A model generated the notes under the pieces. That model did no database searches. It was not told the origin of the DNA and worked only from the letters and a program-made list of their open reading frames with translations. This document shows, piece by piece, positions 36,223-52,243 of a stretch of 64,000 nucleotides of DNA; within the stretch, counting starts at the first letter, position 1, and the number at the start of each line of letters is the position of its first letter. This DNA comes from Adiantum capillus-veneris (lineage: Eukaryota > Streptophyta > Polypodiopsida > Polypodiales > Pteridaceae), in contig CM043959.1 in assembly GCA_014529385.2 (NCBI GenBank), forward strand, positions 58,630,753 through 58,694,752, read 5' to 3'. Made by a program: the position numbers and the translations under genes.

Positions 36223-37566
36223 TTACCCCACTGTTCGCCTCCTCCTAGCGTTCCTGTTCCTCATCAGAAATGCCGCACAGGCCAAGCTCACTTCGCTTGC
36301 CCGCCTGATCTCCGGTCCGCATTCCGAATTCCCGACTGCCCCTGACACACATGAAGGCCGAGCCAACTGTTGTTGCCCACCTGTCATCATGCGCTTGACT
36401 GTTATCCAATCACCAGCTGCCGCTTCTTCCGACCTATACTTGCAGCTAGTTATGGGACGTCCAGAGCCGCTAATTGCTACTCTGGAGGGAGCCCCCACGT
36501 TCGGCATACTGCTAGCTGTAGCAGCTGTACTACAGCATTCAATATCTGATCCCCAATATTGGTCTGCCAGCTTCAGTGTGCTTCTTGGAGACCCTGCTCC
36601 TAATAATTCCGGCCAATTCCTGCACTCGATCCCTGCATCCGAACCGGCCTTGCAGGCCATGATGAACGGGTGATGCAGAAGCTCTGCTGCTGTCGGCCTT
36701 GCCTTGGGATCTCTCTGCAAGCATAACCGCAAGAAATCCTTGGCCTCTGCTGACACCAGCTCTGGCAGTGGTGGACTCTCTTGCGAGCTCCCGGCCAGCT
36801 TCAGAAAAAGAGCCCCTACGTTGCTTATATGTCCCCATGGAGGCCTTCCCTGTAGCATCTCCACCACAGTGCATCCCAATGACCAGATGTCGGAAGGCGG
36901 GCCCTGCTCTACCCCTTGCACAACCTCGGGGGCCATGTACAGTGGGGTGCCTCTAAGCTGATGCATGTAATCCATCTTCTTCTTATCGTCTACCGAGCAG
37001 AGGTTGTCCCCCTGCAGGCGCCGCGCAGCGCCAAAGTCGGCAATTTTGACGCCTGATGAGCCGATGAGGATGTTGTGGCTCTTGATGTCACAGTGGACGA
37101 TGCCATTGTCGTGAAGGTAGTGTAGTCCCTGCAGAATGGAGCAAGTGTAGCGAGCCACGAGGGTTTCATCGCTGAGTTTGCCACCGGAGCGGCGGAGAAG
37201 GTCGGCGAGGCTGCCGCCGTCCATGTATTCAAGGAAGAGGGCAGGGGAGGAGTCGCTGAGATATTGGGCGCCAAGGCAGCGGACGATGAAGGGGGAGCGA
37301 AGGGATCGGAGGATGTGGAGCTCATTGAGGAGCTGGGAAAGGAGAAGCGGAGAGCAGGAGGTGGAGGCTGAGGGGGGCCCGCAGGATTTGATGGCGAAGA
37401 GGGAGTGGTCTAGCAGGTTGAGGGCGAGGGAGACATGGCCGAAGGAGCCCGAGCCCAAGCTACCCACGTTCAGCCAGCTGAGCTGGCCTTTGGCCTGTGG
37501 AACGCTAGCTGGCTGCAGCCCATGATGAGCAGCGGATGCCGCTGCTGCTACAACAGAGGTAGACAT
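36223..37566 (-). CDS. MAPKKK-type Ser/Thr protein kinase (MAPKKK17/18-like)
   Basis: Single-exon gene for a MAP kinase kinase kinase, which phosphorylates MAP2Ks in stress and hormone signalling. Numbering from ATG 37566 (447 aa): Gly-rich loop GSLGSGSFG at 35-43, ATP Lys in FAIKS at 60, catalytic loop HCDIKSHN at 158-165, DFGAA at 177-181, GTPLYMAPE at 206-214, PSDIWSLGC and the end of the kinase domain near 300. A Ser/Ala-rich tail of about 140 residues follows. A short N-terminus, no intron and this catalytic loop fit the plant MEKK subgroup containing MAPKKK17/18. An upstream in-frame ATG at 37626 would add 20 residues; I prefer 37566 because TATA-like sequence lies close upstream of 37626. 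High GC against AT-rich surroundings; all catalytic residues are present, so a functional host gene. Confidence 0.92.
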   Translation of the reverse strand: MSTSVVAAAASAAHHGLQPASVPQAKGQLSWLNVGSLGSGSFGHVSLALNLLDHSLFAIKSCGPPSASTSCSPLLLSQLLNELHILRSLRSPFIVRCLGAQYLSDSSPALFLEYMDGGSLADLLRRSGGKLSDETLVARYTCSILQGLHYLHDNGIVHCDIKSHNILIGSSGVKIADFGAARRLQGDNLCSVDDKKKMDYMHQLRGTPLYMAPEVVQGVEQGPPSDIWSLGCTVVEMLQGRPPWGHISNVGALFLKLAGSSQESPPLPELVSAEAKDFLRLCLQRDPKARPTAAELLHHPFIMACKAGSDAGIECRNWPELLGAGSPRSTLKLADQYWGSDIECCSTAATASSMPNVGAPSRVAISGSGRPITSCKYRSEEAAAGDWITVKRMMTGGQQQLARPSCVSGAVGNSECGPEIRRASEVSLACAAFLMRNRNARRRRTVG

Positions 37567-37594
37567 GTAATGGGTGGTTCCTGTTGTGTTGATG

Positions 37595-37655
37595 ATGGGT
37601 ATATAAAGGCGACGCAATGTTGGCAAATCTGGAGTCTCTCTTTTCGTTTATATGG
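37595..37655 (-). promoter_or_regulatory. Candidate TATA elements of the kinase gene
   Basis: On the minus strand CCATATAAACG lies at about 37640-37650 and CTTTATATACCC at about 37597-37608. Either could be the TATA box; the first would place transcription start downstream of the 37626 ATG. Confidence 0.4.
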
Positions 37656-40430
37656 GTCTCCCTACAGCCCGACTCCCTATTTCGCTCATATGTCGAAAAG
37701 ACCCTGCCCTCATGCCCGCTTCAGAGTCCTTTCCCCCGGACACGTGGAGGGGTGCAAATCCCCCTCCAATCGGGCACCACTTCCCTCGTCACTGATCCCG
37801 TCAGCAACATGCAGGCAGAGCCCCTAAGGCCCCGGGACCCTTCACGCGTCGCTTTTGACGCTCTCAATGTATCACATGCTAGATAGAACTTAGAACTCAC
37901 GGACTGATTGATGCATATAGATTCATATGCAACGAGCAATTGGCTACCTATTATTACAAATTACAATACGTACACTAGCGCTGACAGAGCATGGAAGTAC
38001 ACTCATGTAGCAAAGCGAATTGCCTAGATATCATGTTTCTAAATTGCATGTGCATAAATTAAGTAATTGCAAGCAAACGAGCCCCCAAATGGAACCCTCC
38101 CAGTTTGCTTGCTCTGTTGATCAAGGAAATTTCAAAGTATCCCTTGGGAGGACTTCGGGACAGTTTGATGCCAGATCTCGACAAATTGCAGCTCGGTGCC
38201 ACAACTTGTGCAATGATCTCAGGTGGACACAAAGGACAATGGGACATAGTTCTGACCCTCACATTCTCTTCCGTCCACCATCTTGCAGACGTGTGACTGG
38301 GTTTGAGAGAGCGTAGTAATGGGAGTGGCCTCCCCCAATCTCAACGCGAGGGTAAACGGTGGGTCCGTCTACCACGAGGACTCCAAGGTAACATGACCCA
38401 GGGTGAACGGGGCACCCGGCTCACATGCCACAGTCTTAACGGAGCCGTGCGCCAAGATGTCAGTGCTTCTCAACCGCGGGCTTCCGTGGCTCATATCTCC
38501 CAAAACGAGGAGTAGTTTGAAATGTTTAAATACTCCAGCGGAGATCTTCACGAGCTAAGTGCGCTAAGCCAAGACATTCACGCACCCACGTACAAAGAAC
38601 ATGTCGATGACTTGCAAAGGCTATCGATAGATCTGGGCACTCGCTTGGCCCAAGGCGTTTTCGACAATTTTCAAGTTTGCACAAAGTTGCCTGACATGGT
38701 TCGAGAGGGACCTCTTGGACATGTGAGGCCTGCGTGAAGAACAAATCAAAGTTCTTCAAGAGTAGACCCGAGCACTCAAGGCTCAAGTCAACAAGACAAG
38801 TCTTTGATCATGCTAAGGATAGAGCGAGACCGTCTATCTTCGAGTTACCTTCTTCAGGCCTTGCCTCCGAACGTAAGATCCAATCCGAATATCAAGGCTC
38901 ATAAGAATCCCAGGAGTATGCCAAAGTTTCAAGGGTTCATTGGGACCACCTTTGAGCATTGCAATAGTCTCAGGAAAACCTTGGCTTGTACGGTAAGAGG
39001 GAATATGGAGGAGTTCATATACCTGGTCAATTGGGATGGGGATTGATGATCAGTAGATCTAGATGAGGAATTTCGAACATACCTTACTTCACCCGAAGGT
39101 AATGCTCAATGTGGACAGTAGGTCTACAAGAGCAAAAAGCATAGACTCAAAGGAAAGTTTAAGGGCCAAATCTTCAAGACCTAGCATACAGGCTTGGCAA
39201 TCAAGCAAGGAGACTCTACTTCAAGCACGTGTTTTAATTGGAGACCAAGATTCTCATTTTCAAAGACGAGTGTTGTATTGTCAAAACGGCTCAGGTAAAA
39301 TCTAGAACAAATAGGTTTCCTTGGCATAGATCAACGTATTAGGTGATCTATGACTCCCTTTGTAAATTATCGCTATAATCCCCTCGCTATAGTGCCAAGT
39401 TATGAGATGCATGGTACTCACTGTTTGTGAATGCGAGCTAGGCTATGCATGATTGTAATGGTAAAATAACTTGACATTGCCACTAAATGGTAAGACCGCC
39501 CAAAAACAGTCCCATTTTTGCACAAGTAGAGACACATAGGTGTACACCCTCCAAGGCGTTAACTAGGGAGATTTCGGTCCTAAGAATGCCTCTCTCGAGG
39601 ATGAGAGTTTTCTAAGGTGGGGTGTATGTAGAGCGGAATCACGTAATGTTGAGAATGGCAGTACAAACACCCTATATCTTCCTACATTACTTATTAGACA
39701 ACACATTCCAAGAGATCTTCTGACGGGTCTACAAAACTACTGGGTTGCAAAGAAGAGGGAACAAAGAAGCATTTAGAAGACGATGACATGAATGCGTGAG
39801 GATGGTGAAATTGATGAGTGAGAGGCAAAGAAAATCTATTGGGCAATTGCTAAGTGTTGCAATCAAATAAATGAGTTTTTTGAGACTCTTCAAATGAAGA
39901 TTCTACAGCAACTTCTCCTTCATCCAACGTTCTCAGTGTTTCAACACACATTGGAGACAATTGAGAGAGTCGTTGTCTTAAACATTTGTCATACATTATC
40001 TAAGGTAAAGACACCTCATTCAAATAATGAGTTGTTTTTGAAACGCGCTACTATCATGGAATGCCTCAATGGAGCGAGTGGGGGTAGCAGTCAAATGAGC
40101 GGCAAAGATGTTCCCAAGGCTTTAGGACTTCACCAAAAAATGTCATTGCTGCCAATTTTCGGTTGCAACATGATGTTGACGAGGGGTCACTTCCCTTAGA
40201 CGCTTGTCATTATCCATTGCATACAAGAAGCACCTTAACGGCCAAAATCGAGGAAATCGTGTTTCAATTCTAGTTGGTGGAAACCCGTATCTCCCAGACA
40301 AGAAAGATGTTGTTTGAAAGAGAATAGGCAAGAGTGTGCATGTCCTGCATCCAGTGCATCTACTCAATTTTCCTCAAGTATATCAGCCCGAACATCTTGA
40401 GAGGGTGTCATAATGCCTTACTATGTGTTA
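37656..40430. other. Intergenic with short decayed reading frames
   Basis: No intact gene. The short open pieces at 38522-38737, 38804-39046 and 39894-40199 are unrelated to any motif I know. A reading near 40319-40400 (VLHPVHLLNFPQVYQPEHLERVS) looks protein-like and could be the relic of a transposon gene. Confidence 0.35.
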
Positions 40431-41290
40431 TTTAGGTGCTTTACTATGTGCTTGTAATCTTTTCAAAATGCTTTACGGTGCTGGAAGGTGCCTCCAATTG
40501 TCTTCATGTGTATGGTAGTCCATTTTAGTAATTAACCATGCTTTATAGTGCTTGACTGAGAGTGATAAAATGATTCCAATTGCTCATGATTTCCTATGAG
40601 TGAGTCCAAGTGCTCACTAAGTGCTTTCATTCAATTCCAAGTGTTGAAACGTGCTTCAAAGTTCTACAAGCCTCCAATATCCTTCAACTGCTCCCAAATG
40701 CCCCTAAGTGCTTCAATTTTGATTTCAAGTGTTTCTGAGTACCTCCATGTGCTGTAAGTGATTGTCTGATTCTTAGTGCTTTAAAAAGCTTGCAAAGGTT
40801 TCAAGTACTTAGAAGTTCCTTTGAAGACTTTTGAGTGCTTTCAAGTGCCCGTTCCTAAGTGCTTTCGAGGTCTTCTAAGTGCTTTCAAGTGCTTCCAAAA
40901 GCTACCAAACACTTCAAGGCGATTTGAAGAGCTGATGAAAAACTCCAAGTGCTTCAAGGTGCTTCTCAAAAAATTCATTTGAGTGTTTTCTTGTGCTTCC
41001 AGGTGTTGTTGAATGTTTTTCAGCTCTTTCAAGGTCTTCTAAATGCTTCTAAGTGCTTCCAAATCCTTCCAAATACTTGAGAGTGCTTTAAGGAGCTCAA
41101 GAAAGACTCAAAGTGTTTCAAAGTGCTTCTGAAAAATGTCCTTTGTGTTGTCATGTGCTTGCAACTGCTTCAAAGTGCTTTCAAGTGGTGTCGTATGCCT
41201 GTGAGTGATTTTATGTGTTTCTATGTGCTTTCAAGTGTTGTTGTGTGCTTGTGAGTGACTCTTATGTGTTTCTAAATGTGTCTTTTGTGT
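40430..41290. repeat. Degenerate 'agtgctt' minisatellite
   Basis: About 860 bp in which variants of 'tcaagtgcttc' / 'aagtgctttcaa' recur every 10-25 bp. No frame is maintained. Confidence 0.75.
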
Positions 41291-42340
41291 CATAGAGAGA
41301 CCTCTACATGCTGTTCGAGGAGGCTCATCCTAGCATTAGGAATCAGGATCGCTCTACGACGATTGTGAAGCTTTTTGATGTGGTTCTTACACAGGAAGTG
41401 GATGAGAAAGGAAACACAAAATCCTAAAAAGACCTCGTGGTTTGGCAGGGCAGCCGGATGAGATCTATTTCCTTGCTTCAAAGCCAATTATGGAACTTCA
41501 TCAAGCACAATAACGTGTACAGATGGCAAGCTCAACAAATCAAGGAATGTTTGGTGAACTTTCCTGACAATGTGGTAGTGTCTGTAGTGAATTTTCCAGA
41601 GAATTACTCTTTCAAGGTCTAGAATGAAATTCAATCAATGCATTGATATTCAACTCAAGTGACAATTTTGGTTCACATTTTATATAACTTATGTGATGCG
41701 CTTGGTGCCATTCAAAAGAAAGCCCACTTCTACATCTCTGATGACAAGACACATGACACTTTGTTTGTGCAACACTATTTTCTTTTGCACAATGAGTGGC
41801 TAAAAGTCAAGGCTATAGTGCTAAGAAACACTGGGTGTGGTATGATGGTGTTGCTTCACAATTCAAAGCAAGGCAGCCATTCTATTTTGTAGCCCGATTC
41901 TTCAATATGATTGGTATCAAGATGATGCACAATTTCTTTTCTACTAGCCATGCAAAAGGTGAACACAATGGGTTGGTGTAGTCATCAAAAGGTCTCTCAC
42001 ACATGAGCAGTTAAATATAATGGATGGGTGCTGCATAACACTGAAGCATTGTTGCATTCCTCGATGCAACCTTCAAAAAAATATATCCACAGACAGGTAA
42101 GAAAGTAGATCATTCATTCTAGGAGGTCAAGCTTGGTGGGGACTGCATGTGTATCAAAGGGTCTCGATCCTTTCATTGTGTCAATGGCTACAATCAAACA
42201 AGTATGCATGGGCTAAGGTGTAGCTATTGTCTTGCTATTGTTATGCATGCATCAAAAGTCAATGGAGGAGGTGCACAAACAAAGACCACATGGAGGGGTG
42301 GGAGTACTTGCAAATACATCCACAGTTAGTGATGAAAGCA
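41290..42340 (+). pseudogene. Fragment of a DNA-transposon-like ORF, broken
   Basis: Broken frames read VVNFPENYSFKV, then NEIQSMH*YSTQVTILVHI, KAHFYISDDKTHDTLFVQH, HWVWYDGVASQFKARQPFYFVARFF and FFSTSHAKGEHNG. The pattern ENYS...QxEIQSxHW...SDDxxHDTxFVxH...DGxAxQFK...F...GHGKG(E) belongs to a family of uncharacterised transposon proteins seen in several eukaryote lineages, with conserved Asp/His that suggest a DDE/RNase H fold. I recognise the pattern but not a family name. Several stops and frameshifts. Confidence 0.5.
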
Positions 42341-42785
42341 ACGGAGAAGAGAGAGGATGAGGATGAACAAGCCCCCATATTTAGTGGCCATCATGATGAC
42401 GAGAAATCCCTTGATGGTTGGCCAAAACTTTCCAGTCAACACAGAGGAGCCAGACGTAGACTTCTACATCCTCAAATGCACTAAGACAAAGTGCTTGACC
42501 ATAAACTCTTAAAGGGATGAATGGAACAACCATATTAAGAAAATTCATTTGTCATTGAGGGAAGATGATACCTAGGCAAGATGATACCTATATCCTTTTG
42601 GACAACAAGCCCACTGCTTTAATCTACTCCCACTTGGTGTAATGTATTAGGTTTCCAATGAGTCCCCCAAGGGAAGGTGAGCCTAATGTATATGATATGT
42701 CACATGATATATTTGAACAAATCTATAATAGCATGCCCCTAGAGGAGAAGTTGTAAGTTCTATTGATGTGATAATCCATAGCTTG
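42341..42785. other. Unassigned stretch
   Basis: Short ORFs only. A 20-bp phrase 'aagatgatacctaggc' is partly repeated at about 42560-42590. Confidence 0.3.
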
Positions 42786-43183
42786 CCCACAATTTGTACT
42801 CACCTATGTTTGCATTTTTCCAACACGTCACCACTACTAATCACCACTTGACAACACTTTTTGAGCACTTCACCACCACTAATAAGAACCACTTGATATT
42901 ACTTTTATAGAAATTCACCACCACTAAGTACCGCTTGATAGCACTTTTCCATTGCTTCACCACCGCTTAGCACCACTTGATAACACTTTTCTAGAACTTC
43001 ACCACCACTTAGCACCACTTTACAACACTTTTCCAACACTTCATCACCACTAAGCACCACTTTATAACACTTTTTTAACACTTCATCACCAGTAAGCACC
43101 GCTTTTATAACATTTTTCTAACACTTCATCACCACTTTACAATAATTTTATAGCACTTCATCACCACTAAGGACCACTTTTCT
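42786..43183. repeat. About 45-bp minisatellite
   Basis: A unit around 'cacttcaccaccactaagca' plus 'ccacttgataacactttt' recurs about eight times. The unit is a multiple of three, so the minus strand shows a spurious 15-residue protein repeat (LSGGEVLEKCYQVV). The gypsy LTR starts directly at its end. Confidence 0.8.
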
Positions 43184-43324
43184 TGTAATGGAAATGGCCT
43201 ATGAACTTACAGAATAGCGGAATTAAGAGAATTAAAGTGAGCAACTTTGAGAGCAAAGAGGGTGAACTTAGTTGGTAGTAGCAACTTAATCATAACACTT
43301 AATTAACTAGGCATGAGCAATACT

Positions 43325-43377
<53 letters not shown>

Positions 43378-44975
43378 AGAGAATATGACAACAGTTGAGG
43401 ACCGGATTTATGTGGAGCCGGTCCCCCCTCCAAAAGGCATTTGTATTATAGATTCTCTCATTAAGAGAGACTTGATACAATACAATCTTTGTGTTCCTTG
43501 AGACCTCTTTGGCAGTATGGAGATGGAAGCTTCATACACCAAGCTTTTGCATAATATCAACAATCAATATTAGCTTGAAAACAATCAAGAACTCGTGAAC
43601 ATCATTAGTCTTTGTGTTCCCTAAATCATTTGAGTGCATGAGGATGTATACTTTTATGCATCAACTTGTGCCTAAAGCAACAATTAATCTACCTTGCAAT
43701 ACAATTAATCTACTTGCAATAAACCATTAGCCTTCTTGCAATAAGCATAACATGCACTTTGTGGAAAGCATTAACTATCCCAAGCCTCAGTCCCAAGACC
43801 TCAAACACCTTCGAAGGTGGAGAGAGCTAGCAGGGAATGAGGGTAGGGAAAAGGAAGAAGAAGTATTCCATAGGAGAAAGAAATAATTCCTCACTTATCA
43901 TCACTCTTCTTGCTTAGCATACATAATAGCATAGTAATGAAGATGGATAAGATGGAAAGCTTAAGCATTGAAGCATAGCTCTTGGTTGGATTTGCATTCC
44001 ATAGCCAAGAGTGTTGGTGTAGGCTCTCAACTTCCCAAGGAGCTTGGAGAAGGAGATGGAGCTCTTGCACCTTGCATAGCACACAACGAGAGTGTTTGTG
44101 AGTGTGTGTGGGTGAGTATACCCCCTAAGAAAACCCCTAGCTTGCTTGGGTCGACCCCCCCTTGTAGCTCATGCTTGAAGCTCATTGGACCCCTCCAGGC
44201 CCAGCCAATCATAAGCAGGAGGCATTACAAGCAGCAAGGGTAGCCTTGAGACAAGTGTCCCTCTTTCCCCTTTGAGAGAGAGGACTTGATAAATGCAAAA
44301 TAAATTAATTAAATTCCCTAAATTATCATTGGACCCCTTGGGTGGTCAACCAATAGGCTTTAGGCACACCATGAGGGCAACATGAGGAGGAACTTGACAA
44401 GTGTCCCTTTTGCTTTCTTTGTACCATGCATGCCTTGTGTGAGTGTGTGGGTGTTCTCTCTCATCCCCCCTCATGTAGGGCTCGACCCCTCCTTGTAAGG
44501 ATTGAATCTTTGAATTTTTGACACCTCAACCCCTCATGCATAGGCCCAGTTCCCACCACAAGCTTGGCCCTTAAGCACTTTAAGCTTGGGCTGGGTTCTC
44601 ACCTCAAGTGCTACCCTAACATCTCAAGCATGTCAAGCACCTCAAGCATCTCAATCATTAAGCACCTCAAGCATCTGAAGCACCTCAATCATCAAGCACC
44701 TCAAGCCCTAGCTTACCTAAGGTCAAAGGAATTTTACACACATTATTGGAGGTCTTCAATGAAGCTAACCCTAAGGTCTTATGCTCCATTGGTTAGCCTT
44801 GCCCTTTGATAGACCATCTCTCATTTGGGATCCTTTACCATTGGCCCCGTGTTGAGATAGATCTATAAGCACATGCCTATATCTTAAGCCTTGTTTCCAT
44901 TTATTCTCCCACATTAAGTGATCAGTTTAATATGAGAAAATCATTTGGGTTGGTTAGATATTAGTTTTTATGACA
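43184..44975 (-). mobile_element. gypsy LTR, minus orientation, with interior remnant on its right
   Basis: In plus-strand reading it starts TGTAATGGAAATGG and ends TTTTTATGACA, the inverse of the solo LTR at 23224-24898. It contains a (GA)n tract at about 43328-43374. Bases outside its two ends are not a target duplication (TTTCT versus TTACC). Just right of it, read on the minus strand, is a purine tract AAGAGAGAGG, where the polypurine tract of an element interior would be. So this is best read as the 3' LTR of a truncated minus-strand element. Confidence 0.8.
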
Positions 44976-46323
<1,348 letters not shown>

Positions 46324-46357
46324 ATCTAATCTCATCTCCTTAACCAAATCTATCTCT

Positions 46358-46390
46358 CATTAGGAAATTTCGGAGGTCATTTGGAGGGCC
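46358..46390 (+). repeat. Left terminal inverted repeat
   Basis: 33 bp, 32 identical to the complement of 58004-58036; the single difference is G versus A at position 15. Confidence 0.85.
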
Positions 46391-46556
46391 TTCTAAGAAA
46401 ATGTATTTTTGCACTCTCTCTCTAGAAAAAATGGCAAATAAAAGAGCTGGGTCTTTCATAGTAAAACTTCAAAAAGTGTACTTTAAGTAGATTCCTTACT
46501 CTTCTGAACATTCGTTCGTAGTGATTGAGGGATAATCCTCTTTTCAGTTGCATTGA

Positions 46557-49407
46557 ATGAACCTCGTCAATATGGAGGGAATGAGGCTAACATGGAGGGA
46601 CGAATCCACAGCCGCTATTCACTTTCCATTAAACCTGCACATTTGGCTAATGGCGCACTCCTCAAATGGCACAAATGTTACCCAAAAACGAGCCAAATAT
46701 CACCTTCACATTGATTTGGACAATGAGTACCAACCATTGATTAAGCGCAGTAAAACAAACACACATATACCTCCCGCTTCCATAGACACGCTCAGAGCTC
46801 AAGGAGCTAAACACATAGATATCTGGACGAGAGGCTCTCTCTACCCTAAGAATCCAATAACTAATGCGTCTCCACCGTTTGTCAATCCTACAATCTTATT
46901 GACCTTTGCTGGTGATGGAGAAAAGGGCCTTCTGGGTTATTGTAAATCACTTACAAGAGAAGCTGAAACTTACAAGAGCATTCTCCAAGCTCAACAATGT
47001 GAGATTGTTCGCCTTTCACATTTACATTCTACAGATCAGGTTACCATTTTGCAACATAAAACAGAGGTACAAGAACTGAAAGGAAAGGTGCGAAGCTGTC
47101 AAATGAAGGACACCATCTTGGGTGGTCGTATCCGAAAGAAGAAATTGCGCAATCTTGAAACATTGCAGGTTGCATCAGGAGGTCTCAAGAAAAGAATCCG
47201 AGCATTAAGGTGATGCTTCTTGGTTGGCTACATTGTATTAGTTAAGTAATCTTTTTGTTTTTTCTTGTTATGCATTGTTTTCATGTGCCTAAATAGTGTT
47301 AGTGAAGAAAATTTTCTGTTATTTACTTATGCATTGTCTTCATGTAGAGATTCAATCTATCCTGACAAGGAAAACATTGACCCCAAAGCCAATATAGGAA
47401 AGAGATTGAAGCCACTTATAAGTAGAAGCCTGGCAGTAGATATAGTACATGACAAGAATTTTAAGGTCCTACAACGAAATGTAGTGGACCGCTTTATTTC
47501 AGAGAACTCAGTGCCTGCAAAAGAGATACAAGGCACACTTGATTCACTTGGTGTAAGCAAAAGAGGATATTCGGCTATTCAAAAGTCTGTCTCATCCATC
47601 TTTGTTAGGAAGGGTATAAAATCCAAACTTCTACCATCAGCCTCAAGTGTTTGGAAAGAGAGGCTTCAGCTTAACGAGGCACAGGGAGACTATCTTGGAC
47701 AGCCCTTTCATATTAAAGCAACTTACAGTGGCCATGGAGCAAACATGGCATATGATGAGTTCAACAATATTTTTATGGACCTGCGGATACTATAGAAGAG
47801 AATGGTGGAGTTTTACAACATCACATTTGAAGAGTCACGTGGGCTATTACATTTTGTGTTAAAACTGGATGAGTGTGAGCTTGTTAAAGAGAAAAAGCTA
47901 GAGCGTGTTACTATTACTTTAATGAATAGAGACCTCTCAAAGTGTCCTAGTGATGATCCTTTATATTTTAGTGTTCAATTAGAATCTAACATATGGTGGC
48001 TTGGTGCGTTTGAGGTAAGCGAGATTCTCAAGTAAGCTCAAATGTTCAGATCTACTTAAGTCTCATTTATTTTGTGTTGCAGGTAAAGAAAGAAGATCAT
48101 GAGATTCTATATTGGGTGTTCCATCGAACTAATATTCCGGAGGTGATTGATCGACAGACTAACCAGGGAGAGGTACTACGTCTAGATGGAAGGGGAGACT
48201 TTCAAGTTCAGTGGCATCTTGCAGGTGACCTTAAAACATTAAAGTGCATGTATAATTGTGGAATGGGTGCAATGGCAAAGTCACCGTGTTTGTTCTGCAT
48301 GGAGCCTGCAAAGGTCATGGACCCAAAGTGGTGGAGAAAAGCTCCAACACGTCACATTGAGGATCCTGCTTTTCAACCGGTTTTGAAAATACCACTTGTG
48401 AATGTCCACATTTGTACAATGCATGCCCTTTGTAGAATTGTGGAGAAATTGGTCTACTTATACATCGGGTTTGCTTGGAAGATTAAGAACTCCGCAGAAT
48501 GACAAGTAGCCCTGCAATGCTTAGAAATGGTACTGTCGGATATGGGGCTTCATGGTGGCAATGTGAAAATCCAGCGGGATGAAAAGAGATCAACTGCTGA
48601 GAAGGATGTCCCATGCAAACCATCCATCGGTGGGGTGAAGGCACGGAGGTTTTTATCTAAGCCCCAAGGTACAAGAGATCCAAAGCTAACAAAACATGGA
48701 AAAATATATAACACATCTTATGTTAGCAAGGTAGAGTATCAGAGCTGGAAAAAGCTACATATTGCAGTCAAAGACCACGAACCAACTACTCGTAACGCGA
48801 AGGCTGAGGTTTGGCGATCAATAGACATCCTATTTTTGATGTGCGACAAAGATGACTGGTCACAAGGTGATATGAACAAGTTCAAGGAAAATCTCAACCT
48901 TCTGAAAAAATCATTCAAGACAGCATGGACAGACACCCAGATTACTCACTACATGGTATTATCATGTATTTCTTTCTCTCTTATGTGCAAATATGTGACT
49001 GTAAAACATTCTAACTAATCTGTTTTCATATCCAGCACATCATCTTCAATCATTTGCCATATTTTATACAGAAGTATGGGAACCCGGCAATATGGAATAC
49101 CCAAGGGATGGAAAAGTCTCATTACATGGCGAGAAATGCTTATTTCAGGCACACACGACATGGTGGCTCTCGAATCAAGGCTAACAGTTTGAGAGAACTA
49201 TTTGAATGGTTCTTTCGTAGAATCATTCATCGAATGCAGGCAAAAGAAGTCTTGGCAAATTCAGCAACAGCACAAGCCATCAGACATTTACAACAACAAA
49301 AAGCTAAAAGATCAATGGCATACAACAACTCCGGAGCTCGTGAAAGTCAACGAAGGTGGAGAGAGACAATGGTGTATGTGAATCACAAGTGGAGAAAGAT
49401 ACTCTGA
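46557..49407 (+). CDS. Gene A: DDE-type transposase-like protein, two in-frame stops
   Basis: Likely catalyst of mobility of the surrounding element. Exons 46557-47209, 47348-48014, 48083-48955 and 49036-49407, all with GT..AG borders (AAG|GTGATG, GAG|GTAAGC, ATG|GTATTA; CATGTAG|, GTTGCAG|, ATCCAG|), make a continuous 854-residue frame broken only by TAG at 47793 (codon 367) and TGA at 48500 (codon 580). Residues about 130-217 are coiled-coil-like and basic. Candidate acidic residues: Asp392 in LKLDECELV, Asp489 in WHLAGDLKTL, Glu757 in TQGMEKSHY; a CxxC (PCLFC) lies at 508-512. The GDLK...PCxxC and QG-E-SH blocks recall DDE transposases of several poorly classified eukaryotic families. Both stops could be C-to-T changes (CAG to TAG, CGA to TGA), suggesting recent inactivation. 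Superfamily not assigned. Confidence 0.65.
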
Positions 49408-49470
49408 GTGGATGACATTGTACAAAATTTATGTAATACATGATCTTATACAATTGCTACTTGAAGTGTA

Positions 49471-52060
<2,590 letters not shown>

Positions 52061-52078
52061 TGCTTTTTTGTGTGTCAA

Positions 52079-52198
52079 ACTGACTCTGTCTCTCTCCCTC
52101 CCTCTCTCTCTCTCTCTGAGAGTAAGGAGTCCCTCTCTCTATCTCTCTCTCAATCTGTGTCTCTCCCTCTCTCCCTCTCTCTATCTCTCTCACAATCT

Positions 52199-52243
<45 letters not shown>

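Noticed and set aside
36164-37525. Several plus-strand ORFs of 85-169 codons opposite the kinase
   Set aside because: GC-rich antisense shadows of the MAPKKK gene.
42905-43099. 63-residue protein with perfect 15-residue repeats
   Set aside because: Translation of a 45-bp minisatellite, not a gene.
42786-43183. CRISPR-like array of regular repeats
   Set aside because: Eukaryotic minisatellite: units are adjacent, with no unique spacers.
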